Source: a virus
Virus record (IMG/VR): IMGVR_UViG_3300032287_004273
Coordinates: 1-64,000 of that record
DNA: 64,000 bases
Strand: one strand, 5' to 3'
The translations under genes were made by a program, and so were the position numbers. This document shows, in pieces, positions 9,001 through 18,172 of the stretch (position 1 is the stretch's first letter; each line of letters begins with the position of its first letter). Below the pieces are notes generated by a model. The model did not search any database and had not been told where the DNA came from. It worked only from the letters and a program-made list of their open reading frames with translations.

Positions 9001-10284
9001 TTTATTTTTTGACGTTCCAAGTATTACATCAGTAGTTTTTGTAGCAACAGTATAAAAATACTCATAATTCATTAAATTGATCAAATCAGAAAAATAAGGT
9101 TGATGAGGATCTTGTCTCATCAATATTGAAATTGGTCCTGATGTTTTAAAATTTAAACAGCTAATTCCTGCAAATGCAGAAGTCCCTAAATTATATTGAG
9201 TAGCTGTTTGTGTCGCAGTTTTAGTTACATCAAGACCTCTTGGAAGCGCATTTATTTGCATGTTATATGTGCCACCTGTCCTTCGTATTAAGGGAGTTGA
9301 TCCAAGTTTAAATGAGCCATTTGCGGTATTTAGAAAAAAATAATTATTTCTACTATCTTCTCCATATCTAGAATAATAATAATAATTTTTTATAGGAAGA
9401 TTCGTGTTCCATGTACTTGTAAGTGTTCCCGCCGCTCCTTTGTAGTTAGTTATTTCAAATTTAACTCCGCCAGTTACCGTCGTTGCAAACGTCATGTTTA
9501 AATATTTAGAATATATTCTTTTAGTTACCGCTTTATATAAACATACAGTTTCTTCGGTAGTTGGGTTGGGTATGGTAGTGGCACTTGCGGAAATTTCTTT
9601 TCCGAAAAGAAATGCTCTATTTGGATAGTATGTAAAATAAAAATATTGAACAGTTTGAGCAGTATTGGTAAAATTTACAATACCTGGTCGATTTGCAGCT
9701 AGAGATTCAACAAAAGTAGTCGTGGTTCCAGTAAAAGTATCTGGACCCGATTTTAATAATTGATATATATCAATAGAATCTGCATCAGTACTTGAATAAT
9801 AATCGTAATCTAAAAATTTTGTAATTTCATTTGTTGGAGCGGATAAATAATATATAAAATATTCACTAATTCCTCCTCCATTCCTTTTATTAAAAATCCA
9901 AAATTTAATATTATTAGATATTCTATCTACTGACGCAAGACTTGAATCTATTAATGAATTTGGATTGATTACTGGAGTCTTTATTATGCTAGAAGAGTAA
10001 ACACTAAGTCCATTATTAAAAGTAATATCTGACTCTGTAGTAGTTGGGCTATTAATCGAATATTTATAAGATAAATTTTTAGAACTTATAATCGTTTTAA
10101 TTAAAGAAAAATCATAAGTTTGATATCTATCAATTAAACTTTTCTTTTTTAATTCCATCAAAATAGCATCTCTATGCGTTAATAAATTAGCATCTTCATT
10201 AAGATCTAAAACTCTAGTTTTAGTTATTGATATTGCTGCTTTTTTTTGAAAAATAAAAGAGCTACTGGCATTAGTGAGTCCCAT
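5998..10284 (-). CDS. Tail-tip central hub, C-terminal half (lambda gpJ-like)
   Basis: 1428 residues. Residues ~710-990 carry the recognisable tail-hub core of gpJ-type proteins: W-T-N-N-P-A-W-I-L-M-D-I-L-x-N-K-R-Y-G-L-G, the following D-x-W-E-L-Y-K-I-A-R-W-C-D block, a helix-rich FNVFDMLNQIASVFRG segment and the LYRPGDFISINDEL strand. The last ~105 residues resemble a fibronectin type III domain (SPIIENFSAIDSNGYLLVQW). In lambda one protein of ~1130 residues carries all of this; here the N-terminal hub segments are in the next upstream gene, 9 bp away. Acts at the tip of the tail in receptor contact and DNA delivery. Confidence 0.75.
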   Translation of the reverse strand: MGLTNASSSFIFQKKAAISITKTRVLDLNEDANLLTHRDAILMELKKKSLIDRYQTYDFSLIKTIISSKNLSYKYSINSPTTTESDITFNNGLSVYSSSIIKTPVINPNSLIDSSLASVDRISNNIKFWIFNKRNGGGISEYFIYYLSAPTNEITKFLDYDYYSSTDADSIDIYQLLKSGPDTFTGTTTTFVESLAANRPGIVNFTNTAQTVQYFYFTYYPNRAFLFGKEISASATTIPNPTTEETVCLYKAVTKRIYSKYLNMTFATTVTGGVKFEITNYKGAAGTLTSTWNTNLPIKNYYYYSRYGEDSRNNYFFLNTANGSFKLGSTPLIRRTGGTYNMQINALPRGLDVTKTATQTATQYNLGTSAFAGISCLNFKTSGPISILMRQDPHQPYFSDLINLMNYEYFYTVATKTTDVILGTSKNKNNVWDGITPTNDDLVLTTTAEEYVSPVSSPGKTACTWKALKAMGFIDDVQYFANSPIVPQKNITYNVMRIVLPLDSIQNEEPVLLNKIKEELVKRKHIPSDSFALSNLNLIDNERAPIAFCGPFETNVIKDETHARVFSPSVFFTNEERNPNLFTENNKITIQIPPAKIDTATNTPIKRYVKVKRLSHETLSSLINKAISLEKVTEIIPQNFSYPFSAIVGTKIDSRAFSQIPVRTFDCKLKKVLVPSNYFPNNANGEDLRYLNSGKNVVIYSGDWDGTFKLSWTNNPAWILMDILINKRYGLGNYIESEQVDVWELYKIARWCDAVDENGKYLGVPDAYGGLEPRHAFNAIIKEKFNVFDMLNQIASVFRGHVYYMNSLITFEDDRPKDPIGEFNNSDVKDGLFNYANHKKDDEYTAVDVLYNDEKDNFKPKIEFVEDSEGIRKRGILKKEINAFGITSKSQARRMGLHFLYQTSKENLNVSFTTDLKALLYRPGDFISINDELINSKKNFGVIKDVKNVDANKFCVVIDKLLDKEIFDEKRIALHIPKIKPKYEDLLYKTEYYPDNLIVKNLTFLEKYFKSIQPQNSIYQDGLLSHENTLLPLNNADGNKSYTGLFKGNYKVIQNGVTQTINFDTKVCFSYIQCYNMNDQVSEYGHWEVKTGSYAKTETFFKIDSLRDPLIKFELPHKKYFFEYIDTGLMMKYSITDTYGSDVYTRDSFSFTNFTSNKVVTTPYNQLNVSNYSNYSIKFADIIETDRPSVESFKVLSYETGWVDYSNNQTPYSILSLSKYGTIESNSTEKIKTSVDTAIKLKDILIGSSYSMSFKNQNNKIFKVMSINEEYVNEYSIFATEYDSNKFCKIEGSSASYLSIHNTFNFLNAYEATKNQTTSETLKSPIIENFSAIDSNGYLLVQWKGVTFAQKYKIYLKTPSKQTSNFQAEVLSTDSSYNKDLNLYSFKMVKPKEIGTFTIVIEAYSLAAGDTMAKFSPPSSMSINLLEY

Positions 10285-10293
10285 ATTAATTAA

Positions 10294-13200
10294 TTATATT
10301 AGTTTTCCTAAATTTGCTGCGCTTGAGCATATTTTATTAAATATATCATTTAGATTGGTTTCTGTATAAGCAGTACTACTTATATATATAGTATAAGTTT
10401 CTGGAAATGTTTTTAAATTTTCATCTATAGCATTAGTAATACTGGCGTAATTGTCAAAATTATTAGAGTCAAAAGAAATTTGTTTTGAAAACGAATATAC
10501 TATTGACGTTGAAGGATTTAAATTTTTTAAAAGATCCTTTATGATTGGTGGGCCTTGTTCAACAAATACTGTTGTGTATAAATCTTTCGTAGTAAATTTT
10601 GCATTATTTTCCAATAAATCATAAAATTCATATACTTCATAATCATAAGTATAAATTTTTAATTCTTCGTAATTGTTATCAGCTTGAATAAACTTATACA
10701 CATCACAAGTTCCAGTATTAGTGACTAATGTAGAATGAGGTTTTAAATTATCTGTATATGAGTACGCCTTATTTGGCAGTATTTTATAAGTAGCTTCAGT
10801 TGAAGTTGGTACACTTTCTGCACATTCAGTTAATTTACTTAAACTAAAATTATAAGAGCCGTCAAAATATTTTTGAAATATATCGTTAGTTAAAATAAAT
10901 GTTGATTTTTTAGTAGATGCGTAATTATCAATTCTATCTCTAAAATAATTAATATCTTCAGTCGTTAAATAACAACTTCTTAAGCCAATTAAGCTATTGC
11001 TGGCATCATAAATTTTCTTTACTTTAGCCCCACCTCCATACGGATTAGTCCAAGCCGTACTTGAAATTGGATTTTTTGTTTCATAAGGCAAGTAACTATT
11101 GAAAAATGAAGTTTGAAAAACGCATGTAGGATTACTGACTCTTGTGAAAGAGCCTGCAAAAATTTGATTTATATCTTGAGTTAAATAATTTGTTTCGAGT
11201 GTAGTTGTATTTGGTTTATAAGAGCTTCGCCTTATAAGGTAAATTTTTTGAGAATTATAATTCATTCTCTTAAAATAAGATGATAAAAAATTACGACTAT
11301 TTACATTTTTTGAACTTGAAACAACATTTGAATAAGCGTTTCTACCCAAATCTAATAATGCTTTTTGATTTACGGTGCCATAAATATCAAATTGGTAAGA
11401 TTTAAAAACTGTATCAGATTCAGTTTCTCCATATTTTTCATATCCAGTTTCGACCTCTAAAGAAACTACTGCAGGTAATTTAGCTCCAGCACCAATTTGC
11501 ATTTGGCTTTTTAAAATTGCTTTTTTATCGGCCTCTGAAAGAGATTTTGCAGTTTCGTTTCCACTAGTTAAATCTTTATCAATAAACTGCATGTCCAAAG
11601 TATTACCTACATTAGTTGCGCTATCAATTGTTATGTTTTCATAAAATGAATAAAGAAAAATAATATCGACATCATTTCTTAAAATATAATCTGAATTAGT
11701 ATTTGCTAAATAAATTGAATTTACATTATAATAATTTTTGCTTGCATCTCCAAAAACATTAAAATAAGTTGGATTTAAATTAATTTCATCTTGAGAGTAA
11801 TAAGGCATTAAATTACTTTTTATTGCATTTACTTCATAAAGATAAACGCCATTCAATAAATTTGAATTTATTTGTTGGGTTGAATTTAAAAAAGATTCCA
11901 AAATTAAAGAATCTTTTGTTCCATATACAAGGCCATTTGTAGTATTAGTTAATACCGTCTTAAAGGCTGGAAAATATGCGTCATTATTATTTTTAAATGC
12001 ATAATTTTGCAAGAAAAATTCTAATCCATCCAAAGTTAATTTTCCATTAACAAAATACTGAGTAAAACTAGATAAATATGAGTAATTGATTGATAAAAGA
12101 AAAATTGGCTCAAGTGATTCAGTAGTTAAGTAAATTAGAGTGCCAGAAGTAAAAGTTTGGTTTGTCGCAATAGGAATTGTTATATATTTATGTACGTTTG
12201 GATATTTTTCCGCAGAATAATTCGGTGCGTATTGATTTTTTTTATTTTCTGGAACATATTGATGATAACTATTTACAACCGTATCAGCATTTAAAAAAAT
12301 TACTTTTAAATTTAAATATGGAATAATATTAATTCCCACAATTGCTCTATGTCTTAATTCATTGGATTGAGGTTGAAATATAGAATATTGAAAAGTTAAT
12401 AATGAAAAAGAATAACCTGGAATTGATGGAGAAGGAGTAATTCCAGCCGCTTCAATCGAGAAATATGAAGTAGATAATATCTTAGCATTAGCTGGCAATC
12501 CATAACAATAATAAAGAAATCCATTTTCATCTAATGTTTTTAATTTTTGCTCAAGAGATGCGGGGCTATTTGAATAAGCGCTAGTATTAAAAGAATACAA
12601 CAATGCCGAAGAGTCTGAATTCGGAATTGAGTAATACATTAAGTTGCTATTTGAGGTTAAATCATATTTATTTACTCCTATATAAGTACTTGGATCTGTA
12701 AATATTGTTGAAAAAAGTCTTATTGCATTTCTATATGGAACATTATTTTGATCAGCTTTTGTTATACATTTATAATTTATTACTGCTGATTCTTTAGTAT
12801 CAGCACCATCTAAAATATATGCATTTTCTTTATTTTGTCCATATATTAATAAATATTTAGTAAGAGTCGTATTGCTTGTTGCATTATCTATTTTGGATAA
12901 AGTTCCAGCAAGTTGAGAATACGTTTTTCCTCCCAATGGAACGCTTGGAGTTCTAGCGTATTTTACTATTTTATATTTTGAATCTGTTACGATTGAAGTG
13001 CCTGGCTCTGATTCAAATTTACTAGCTAAATCTATATGATTTGTATCGCTAAGTGAATTTACCGCAATAGAAACATATACTTTTTCTACGTTATCGTTTG
13101 CTATATAATGAGTTACTGGAATAGCTTCTTGACAAGATCTTTGCGATGTAGCTTTGTCAAAGCTTGCATAATTAACTTGAATATTTCTTATAATATAAGG

Positions 13201-14493
13201 CTGTCCTCTACAGCTCATTTCAATAGGCCAATCAGAAATTTTTCTTACGTCATCGCTAGTTTCTTGATCTAAATTAATTGTTGCAATTGAATCGTAATTA
13301 GTTCCCAATCTTAAATCTTTAACTCTAGCAATTCCGCCATCTATAAGCGCTCCAGCAAACCAATTATTTTCCGCTAATCTAAATGGTCCAACTAATTCTT
13401 TTCCATACTCGGTATCTATATTAACTTCGTTAAATCCATCCAATGGACTTTGAATAGGATTACCATTTTTAAATTTTGAATTTACTAAATTATAATTAAA
13501 TAACGATGGATTATTTTGATATACAAAAATTGATGTTAAATATTTATTAAATACATCGTCTGAAATTTTTTTAATTCCGACTTCTTTACTATAAATAGAC
13601 CATATAAATAATTTTATATTAAATGTTTGTAATTTAATTTTAGATTCAGAAATTCCAGTGAGAAAACTTTTGAAAAAAGTTCTTTCCCCATTTGGCGTTA
13701 ATATTGGATTTAAAGCAAAAGTTTTAGGCATTTCAAAATAATTAAAAGAATTTAAATTTGTTGGACCTATTGTAAAATATACATAATCACTAAAATTAGG
13801 AATTGATATTTTTAATGGATAATTTTGATTTTGACCACCTTCAGTTGGATCAAAAAAAACTTTATCTAAATAAAATATAATTTCTGATAGATTGACAATT
13901 GTTAAAAATGGCTTTTCTCCCTCAGTTGGAGTATTGTCAAAATATCTTTTTAATTTTGATAAATTCGAAAGGTTAGAGTTTGTGTTTAATAAAAATTGAG
14001 AAATTGAAGTTTCTGGAGAATAAACGGTTATTGTCGAATTACTTTTTTGTGGAAAATCTATATCTCCATTATTTGCTGGAATAGAAGCTGCAGGAATCGT
14101 ATACTTATATGATGTACCTTTTGAAAATTCAGTTTGAGATAAGGCCCAAGCAGCTTTAACTTCGTTTGCTAAAAATGATATTTCAAATCTTTGTTTTGAA
14201 ATATCTGAAGTTTCTTTTATCGGAGTGTTATTTAAATATATCCCTTCGAAAACATTATCTTCGCTTACTTTTATTCCTTTTCTATTAACTAAACCTTCAA
14301 TTGGGCCATCTGAAATTAAATCAATCATTTCTGCATATGAAAATGAATTAATGGAACTAATATCTCCATTATTTGGTGGAACCAATGCATTGGGATATTG
14401 AGAGACAATGGGTGGGACTGGGGGTGTGAGAGAAGGCTTGCCAGCACCAGCGCCAAAAATTTCTAAAGATTTTTTATATAAAAAATGTTTCAT
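10294..14493 (-). CDS. Tail-tip hub, N-terminal half (gpJ-like)
   Basis: 1399 residues. Residues ~45-100 match the start of gpJ proteins: SYAEMIDLISDGPIEGLVN followed by the FEGIYLNNTPI segment. A later block (~residues 365-470, with RVKDLRLGTNYDSIATINL and EMSCRGQPYIIRNIQVNYAS) fits the hub domain. The remaining ~900 residues are Asn/Ser/Tyr-rich and unrecognised, much longer than the same portion of lambda gpJ, so large insertions are likely. Its ATG overlaps the stop of the gpI-like gene at 14493, and its end is 9 bp from the gene encoding the other half of the hub. Confidence 0.7.
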   Translation of the reverse strand: MKHFLYKKSLEIFGAGAGKPSLTPPVPPIVSQYPNALVPPNNGDISSINSFSYAEMIDLISDGPIEGLVNRKGIKVSEDNVFEGIYLNNTPIKETSDISKQRFEISFLANEVKAAWALSQTEFSKGTSYKYTIPAASIPANNGDIDFPQKSNSTITVYSPETSISQFLLNTNSNLSNLSKLKRYFDNTPTEGEKPFLTIVNLSEIIFYLDKVFFDPTEGGQNQNYPLKISIPNFSDYVYFTIGPTNLNSFNYFEMPKTFALNPILTPNGERTFFKSFLTGISESKIKLQTFNIKLFIWSIYSKEVGIKKISDDVFNKYLTSIFVYQNNPSLFNYNLVNSKFKNGNPIQSPLDGFNEVNIDTEYGKELVGPFRLAENNWFAGALIDGGIARVKDLRLGTNYDSIATINLDQETSDDVRKISDWPIEMSCRGQPYIIRNIQVNYASFDKATSQRSCQEAIPVTHYIANDNVEKVYVSIAVNSLSDTNHIDLASKFESEPGTSIVTDSKYKIVKYARTPSVPLGGKTYSQLAGTLSKIDNATSNTTLTKYLLIYGQNKENAYILDGADTKESAVINYKCITKADQNNVPYRNAIRLFSTIFTDPSTYIGVNKYDLTSNSNLMYYSIPNSDSSALLYSFNTSAYSNSPASLEQKLKTLDENGFLYYCYGLPANAKILSTSYFSIEAAGITPSPSIPGYSFSLLTFQYSIFQPQSNELRHRAIVGINIIPYLNLKVIFLNADTVVNSYHQYVPENKKNQYAPNYSAEKYPNVHKYITIPIATNQTFTSGTLIYLTTESLEPIFLLSINYSYLSSFTQYFVNGKLTLDGLEFFLQNYAFKNNNDAYFPAFKTVLTNTTNGLVYGTKDSLILESFLNSTQQINSNLLNGVYLYEVNAIKSNLMPYYSQDEINLNPTYFNVFGDASKNYYNVNSIYLANTNSDYILRNDVDIIFLYSFYENITIDSATNVGNTLDMQFIDKDLTSGNETAKSLSEADKKAILKSQMQIGAGAKLPAVVSLEVETGYEKYGETESDTVFKSYQFDIYGTVNQKALLDLGRNAYSNVVSSSKNVNSRNFLSSYFKRMNYNSQKIYLIRRSSYKPNTTTLETNYLTQDINQIFAGSFTRVSNPTCVFQTSFFNSYLPYETKNPISSTAWTNPYGGGAKVKKIYDASNSLIGLRSCYLTTEDINYFRDRIDNYASTKKSTFILTNDIFQKYFDGSYNFSLSKLTECAESVPTSTEATYKILPNKAYSYTDNLKPHSTLVTNTGTCDVYKFIQADNNYEELKIYTYDYEVYEFYDLLENNAKFTTKDLYTTVFVEQGPPIIKDLLKNLNPSTSIVYSFSKQISFDSNNFDNYASITNAIDENLKTFPETYTIYISSTAYTETNLNDIFNKICSSAANLGKLI

Positions 14494-15143
14494 TAATAAA
14501 GTAATTGATTATCTTTTATTGCAACCTCGTCTGAAAAATTAAAATTTGTATCATAATTTTTTATGGAACTAAAAATTAAAGACGAAGCAACTCTCATTTT
14601 TCCAAAACCAATTGGGATAACTGATCCTTGTGTAGCGTTATTGTTTGGATTAGAAAATATATAACTTCTTCCCGCAGAACTAACTGCAGATGTCATTCCG
14701 CCAACAGAAACTCTTTGTGCTGGTTGTGGAGGTTCGCTTTGTTTATTTATGCTATTCATTATCATGGAAATGCCTACGCTTAAAGCTGTTGAAAGCAAAG
14801 TATTAACCAATGTAGCAACAATAAAATTTCCAATTGTTCCAGCAGCTAAACCTATTCCTGCGGCAACCATACCTCCTATCGGTCCAGTCCCATTTATGCA
14901 TGGAACTATATTGATTTGTGTTATTTTTCTTTTTTCCAAAAAACTATTTTTATTTTCGACTAATTCTCCATCAATAATTATTAAATAATCATAATTATTT
15001 TTAGATAAAGAATAAAGTTTCTTTATGAAACCAGGCCTGTTGCACTCTATGGCATTAATTGCTGAATTTCCATTAGCAATACAAAGTTTAAAATGTTTTC
15101 CAAAAATTTTTCCAAGCATTCCATGTAAATACACGTCAGTCAT
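14493..15143 (-). CDS. Tail assembly protein, gpI-like (copy 2)
   Basis: 216 residues. N-terminal ubiquitin-like part (HGMLGKIFGKHFKLCIANGN, SAINAIECNRPGFIKKL) followed by a Gly/Ala-rich hydrophobic stretch (~residues 85-135) and the conserved end F-S-N-P-N-N-N-A-T-Q-G-S-V-I-P-I-G-F-G. This is the layout of lambda gpI family tail-tip assembly factors. It is a clear paralogue of the preceding gene, sharing the same N-terminal, hydrophobic and Q-G-x-x-I-P-I-G-x-G elements. One base overlaps the hub gene start. Confidence 0.7.
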   Translation of the reverse strand: MTDVYLHGMLGKIFGKHFKLCIANGNSAINAIECNRPGFIKKLYSLSKNNYDYLIIIDGELVENKNSFLEKRKITQINIVPCINGTGPIGGMVAAGIGLAAGTIGNFIVATLVNTLLSTALSVGISMIMNSINKQSEPPQPAQRVSVGGMTSAVSSAGRSYIFSNPNNNATQGSVIPIGFGKMRVASSLIFSSIKNYDTNFNFSDEVAIKDNQLLY

Positions 15144-15144
15144 T

Positions 15145-15879
15145 TTAATTATAATTTATTTCAGGAGATGTTTTAATTTGTTCTTCAAATGACGAATTTG
15201 TATCAAAACTTTTTAGAGAAACAAAAATCACATTTGAACTACACTTATACCTACCATAACCAATTGGAATTCTATTCCCTTGTGTTCCAGAATTTTCATT
15301 ATTTGAAAATAAAAAAGATCTATTTTGGGCTTCTGTTGATGATGCATTTCCTCCAGTGTGAGAAGTTTGCTGTGCGACTGCTTGAGGCGAATCTCTCGAT
15401 GTTATCGCCATTATGCCTTGCACTAGCAAGCTTAAACCAGTAGACACTAAAGCTGAAGCGATTACTCCGAGCGTTGAGAAAGTAGTAACACCTATTGTAA
15501 AAGTGCCAAGAAACGCTGCGCTTGCAGCAGCTGTAGTAGCAGCTGACATTGAGCCAACTACCGCTCCTCCAGTAGCTAAAAATGACAGACTTAAGCCAGC
15601 CATCATTAATGCTCCAACTCCAACAACTACAAGTACGACCGCTATTATAATAAGAAACTTTTTTCCACTTCCAGATAATATTGGCACAAAATATAAATTA
15701 GAATCTTTTCTAATTATTGAATAATGACAACCCTTATTAGATAATTCAATTAATTTTTTTCTAAATCCATTTTTAACGCAATCAATAGAATCAATGACTT
15801 TATTCAAATTCCCTAAATGGATTTGAATTTTTTTTCCAAAAATTTTACCCAAATAACCTTCGAAAATTATAGTAGTCAT
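15145..15879 (-). CDS. Tail assembly protein, gpI-like (copy 1)
   Basis: 244 residues with the same plan as its downstream neighbour: an N-terminal beta-grasp-like domain (EGYLGKIFGKKIQIHLGN), a long Ala/Gly/Val-rich membrane-like segment (~residues 75-165), then S-F-L-F-S-N-N-E-N-S-G-T-Q-G-N-R-I-P-I-G-Y-G. Lambda has one gpI; the two adjacent copies here suggest duplication and specialisation. The ATG overlaps the end of the gpK-like gene and a TAATT junction leads into copy 2. Confidence 0.7.
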   Translation of the reverse strand: MTTIIFEGYLGKIFGKKIQIHLGNLNKVIDSIDCVKNGFRKKLIELSNKGCHYSIIRKDSNLYFVPILSGSGKKFLIIIAVVLVVVGVGALMMAGLSLSFLATGGAVVGSMSAATTAAASAAFLGTFTIGVTTFSTLGVIASALVSTGLSLLVQGIMAITSRDSPQAVAQQTSHTGGNASSTEAQNRSFLFSNNENSGTQGNRIPIGYGRYKCSSNVIFVSLKSFDTNSSFEEQIKTSPEINYN

Positions 15880-16289
15880 GCTAATTCCTTTAACCTTTGC
15901 ATTATATTTACATCATAATCTTTGTTTTTGGGCTCATAAATAGAAAATTTTTCAGTAGTCACAGAATATATGAGAAATGGAAAACAGCAATTTTCAGAAG
16001 TTTTTTCGTCAAAATCAGATGGAGATGAATCGCCATATAAATGCGTATGATATATAACTAATATCCTATAATTTTTCATAAAACTTAAATAATCGAATGG
16101 ATCTATTAAAAAATAAGCTTCTGGACTTTTTGATCTATTTTGCATTTTTTTATAAACAATATTATCATTTTCATCCAAGCCCACTAAACCACATAATTCT
16201 GCAAATAAACTATAATCCCCTTCTTTTTTTAAAAAACTAATTAATTCTTTAGAATTTTTAAAATAAAATAAGTTTTCAGAATCATTCAT
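15876..16289 (-). CDS. Tail-tip JAMM-domain protein, gpK-like
   Basis: 137 residues from the ATG at 16289 (ATGAATGA overlap with the stop of the gpL-like gene); a frame start at 16322 is less likely. Contains H-T-H-x7-S-x2-D (HTHLYGDSSPSDFD), the zinc-binding signature of JAMM/MPN+ metalloproteases and of the N-terminal half of lambda gpK. The NlpC/P60 half of gpK is absent, so this is the shorter single-domain form. Expected to trim or isomerise a tail-tip partner during assembly, or to cut an isopeptide bond. Confidence 0.72.
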   Translation of the reverse strand: MNDSENLFYFKNSKELISFLKKEGDYSLFAELCGLVGLDENDNIVYKKMQNRSKSPEAYFLIDPFDYLSFMKNYRILVIYHTHLYGDSSPSDFDEKTSENCCFPFLIYSVTTEKFSIYEPKNKDYDVNIMQRLKELA

Positions 16290-17331
16290 ATTTAAATTTG
16301 TCAGTTCCAGGAAATCCTCCAAAAGGTAAAACAGAATTAACTTCTAGAGTGTCATTATAGGCAATATAACCTTTTGAATTTATAAAACTATTTTTTAAAA
16401 ATCTTTTTTGACATGCAGATACGCTTTTGGAACAGCCATCTTTTTCCCAACTTAATAAATCCTTATTTGGAGAATTGTATTTATTTGCTGAATTATTTTT
16501 TATGCAAACAAACCAAGTTCTAGCGGGATCTTTTAATCCATTAATATCTAAATTTTCAACATATGCAATATCGCCAGCAATATAGGACTTACCAATAGTC
16601 CATACAAATTTTTTAATTGTTTCTTCAAAAGTTCCATTTATATAATTTCCCGCTGCATCTTTAATATGCATTGTTGAAGATGGAGGAATTGTAAAATCTG
16701 TATCATCCTCCTTGCAGATTAAATCTCCTTGATAATTGCAACCTAGCCCCCTATATTGCCAATAACAATACCTACCATATATTCCCCTACTAGCAGTTTC
16801 TAAACTTTCTAAATCAAATGGAGTAATTAATTCAAATTGAATTATTTGTTTATTCTCAATAATTTTTTGAGATATTAAATATCTTTCTTTTGAAATATAA
16901 GCTAATTCATTGGGAGATCCAAATGGGTTTTCTCCACCATCAAAATTTACAGCATCCAAATGTTTTAAAAATAATTTTATTCTAACAAATTTTCCATTTC
17001 TAAAGTCAGAATAATCTCTAAGTATATTTGATATAATATAGTCAACATTTGCTACGGTAACTTTTGGCCTTGGTAATCTACCCATTATGTTCGCTTCAAA
17101 ACCTTCAACTTGAATCGCTGTAGCGTAATAAGAATTTTTATTCCATATAATATCTTTTGTTAAATTATTTGTTCCCGAATGGAATCTAAAAGGTTCTTCA
17201 TCAACATCAAAATAAAGTTCGTAAAGCTCAATAACTGCTGTTGGTTCATTCTCAATCAAAGATTTGCCTACTAACGATCTGGCACTCTCCCCCAGTAAAA
17301 TTCTTTGATCTATTTCTACTCCATTAGACAT
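16282..17331 (-). CDS. Minor tail protein, gpL-like
   Basis: 349 residues. N-terminal beta domain (AVIELYELYFD, YYATAIQVEGFEANIMGRLPRPKVTVANVDYIIS) followed by a cysteine region R-Y-C-Y-W-Q-Y-R-G-L-G-C-N-Y near residue 197, a later cysteine (LICKEDD), and C-S-K-S-V-S-A-C near the end. In lambda-type gpL proteins four such cysteines bind an Fe-S cluster. Standard partner order L-K-I-J follows. First gene of the tail-tip operon; its ATG is 5 bp past a TATTAT and it is divergent from the nuclease-like gene at 17397. Confidence 0.78.
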   Translation of the reverse strand: MSNGVEIDQRILLGESARSLVGKSLIENEPTAVIELYELYFDVDEEPFRFHSGTNNLTKDIIWNKNSYYATAIQVEGFEANIMGRLPRPKVTVANVDYIISNILRDYSDFRNGKFVRIKLFLKHLDAVNFDGGENPFGSPNELAYISKERYLISQKIIENKQIIQFELITPFDLESLETASRGIYGRYCYWQYRGLGCNYQGDLICKEDDTDFTIPPSSTMHIKDAAGNYINGTFEETIKKFVWTIGKSYIAGDIAYVENLDINGLKDPARTWFVCIKNNSANKYNSPNKDLLSWEKDGCSKSVSACQKRFLKNSFINSKGYIAYNDTLEVNSVLPFGGFPGTDKFKYE

Positions 17332-17360
17332 ATATTATAATAAAATTTAAAATAAAAAAG

Positions 17361-17388
17361 TTGACTTTATCTTAGAATAGTTTACACT
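17361..17388 (+). promoter_or_regulatory. Sigma70-type promoter, near-leaderless
   Basis: TTGACT at 17361-17366, 16-bp spacer, TACACT at 17383-17388, then 8 bases to the ATG at 17397. The predicted start of transcription falls about two bases before the start codon. Confidence 0.7.
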
Positions 17389-17396
17389 CTTATTGT

Positions 17397-17924
17397 ATGA
17401 TTTTCAGAAGCAAATACGATCACACTGGAGAAAGTCAGAAAATGGGACAGTCTGCAGAAAGTCTTTTTGAAGATTTAGCAAGGCAAAAAAACTTAAATCC
17501 TATTAAAGCGACGAAAAAGCAACAAATTTCTCATATAGATTTTATTTTAACTGCAAAAAATAATTTAAAATATTTTGTAGACGTTAAAGCAAGAAAAAAA
17601 AGCTGCAGAAGCGATTCAAAAGTTGATGACGAATTAGTTTGGGTAGAATTTAAAAATGTTTCTGGAAATAAAGGATGGATTTATGGCGCAGCAGATTACA
17701 TTGCTTTTGAAAGAGAAGATGATTTTATTATAGTGTCAAGATTAAACTTAATTACTTTATGTGACCGTTTAATCAATAAAAATTTAAAAACAAATACCTC
17801 CAAAGAGGCGCTATATAAAGTGTATTCACGAATAGGTAGAAATGATGAAATTTCTATGATTAAAATGCAAGATATTTTAAAGAATATTAAAACTACAATA
17901 TGGAAAAAATCTCAGCAGATTTAA
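17397..17924 (+). CDS. PD-(D/E)XK nuclease-fold protein
   Basis: 175 residues. Residues ~18-70 show the restriction-endonuclease-like core: a helix with conserved Glu (GQSAESLFEDLARQK), A-T-x-x-Q-Q-x-x-H-I-D-F, then strand F-V-D-V-K-A-R-K, giving D-x(n)-D-x-K. Such small phage proteins include resolvase-like and recycling nucleases that cut host DNA or process replication intermediates. Divergent from the tail operon, near-leaderless promoter, and overlaps the next gene by 25 bases. Confidence 0.6.
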   Translation: MIFRSKYDHTGESQKMGQSAESLFEDLARQKNLNPIKATKKQQISHIDFILTAKNNLKYFVDVKARKKSCRSDSKVDDELVWVEFKNVSGNKGWIYGAADYIAFEREDDFIIVSRLNLITLCDRLINKNLKTNTSKEALYKVYSRIGRNDEISMIKMQDILKNIKTTIWKKSQQI

Positions 17925-18172
17925 AAGTAGTAGGAACAAATAATCTTCTAAAAAATTATTTGGATAAAGAATTTAAAGCTTTATCAATTTCAGCAAATGA
18001 CAGTAAATGCATTCTATGCAAACTTTGGGATAATAAACTTTTGGAGGAAATTTACTTTAATCAAAGCCCTAAAATTGAAATTACTTCTTACGGAATAACA
18101 ATTGAGGGTATGGCTCAAGTTGGATATTTAATAGGAAATATAAAAGTGCTTTTAACAAACATTAACAAATGA
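17900..18172 (+). CDS. Hypothetical protein
   Basis: 90 residues, not recognised. Helical N-terminus (NNLLKNYLDKEFKALSI), then two cysteines (CILCKLWDN) and a beta-type C-terminal half (KIEITSYGITIEGMAQVGYLIG). Overlaps the nuclease-fold gene upstream by 25 bases and the GMP reductase downstream by 4 (ATGA), so translation of the three is probably coupled. Confidence 0.55.
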   Translation: MEKISADLKVVGTNNLLKNYLDKEFKALSISANDSKCILCKLWDNKLLEEIYFNQSPKIEITSYGITIEGMAQVGYLIGNIKVLLTNINK

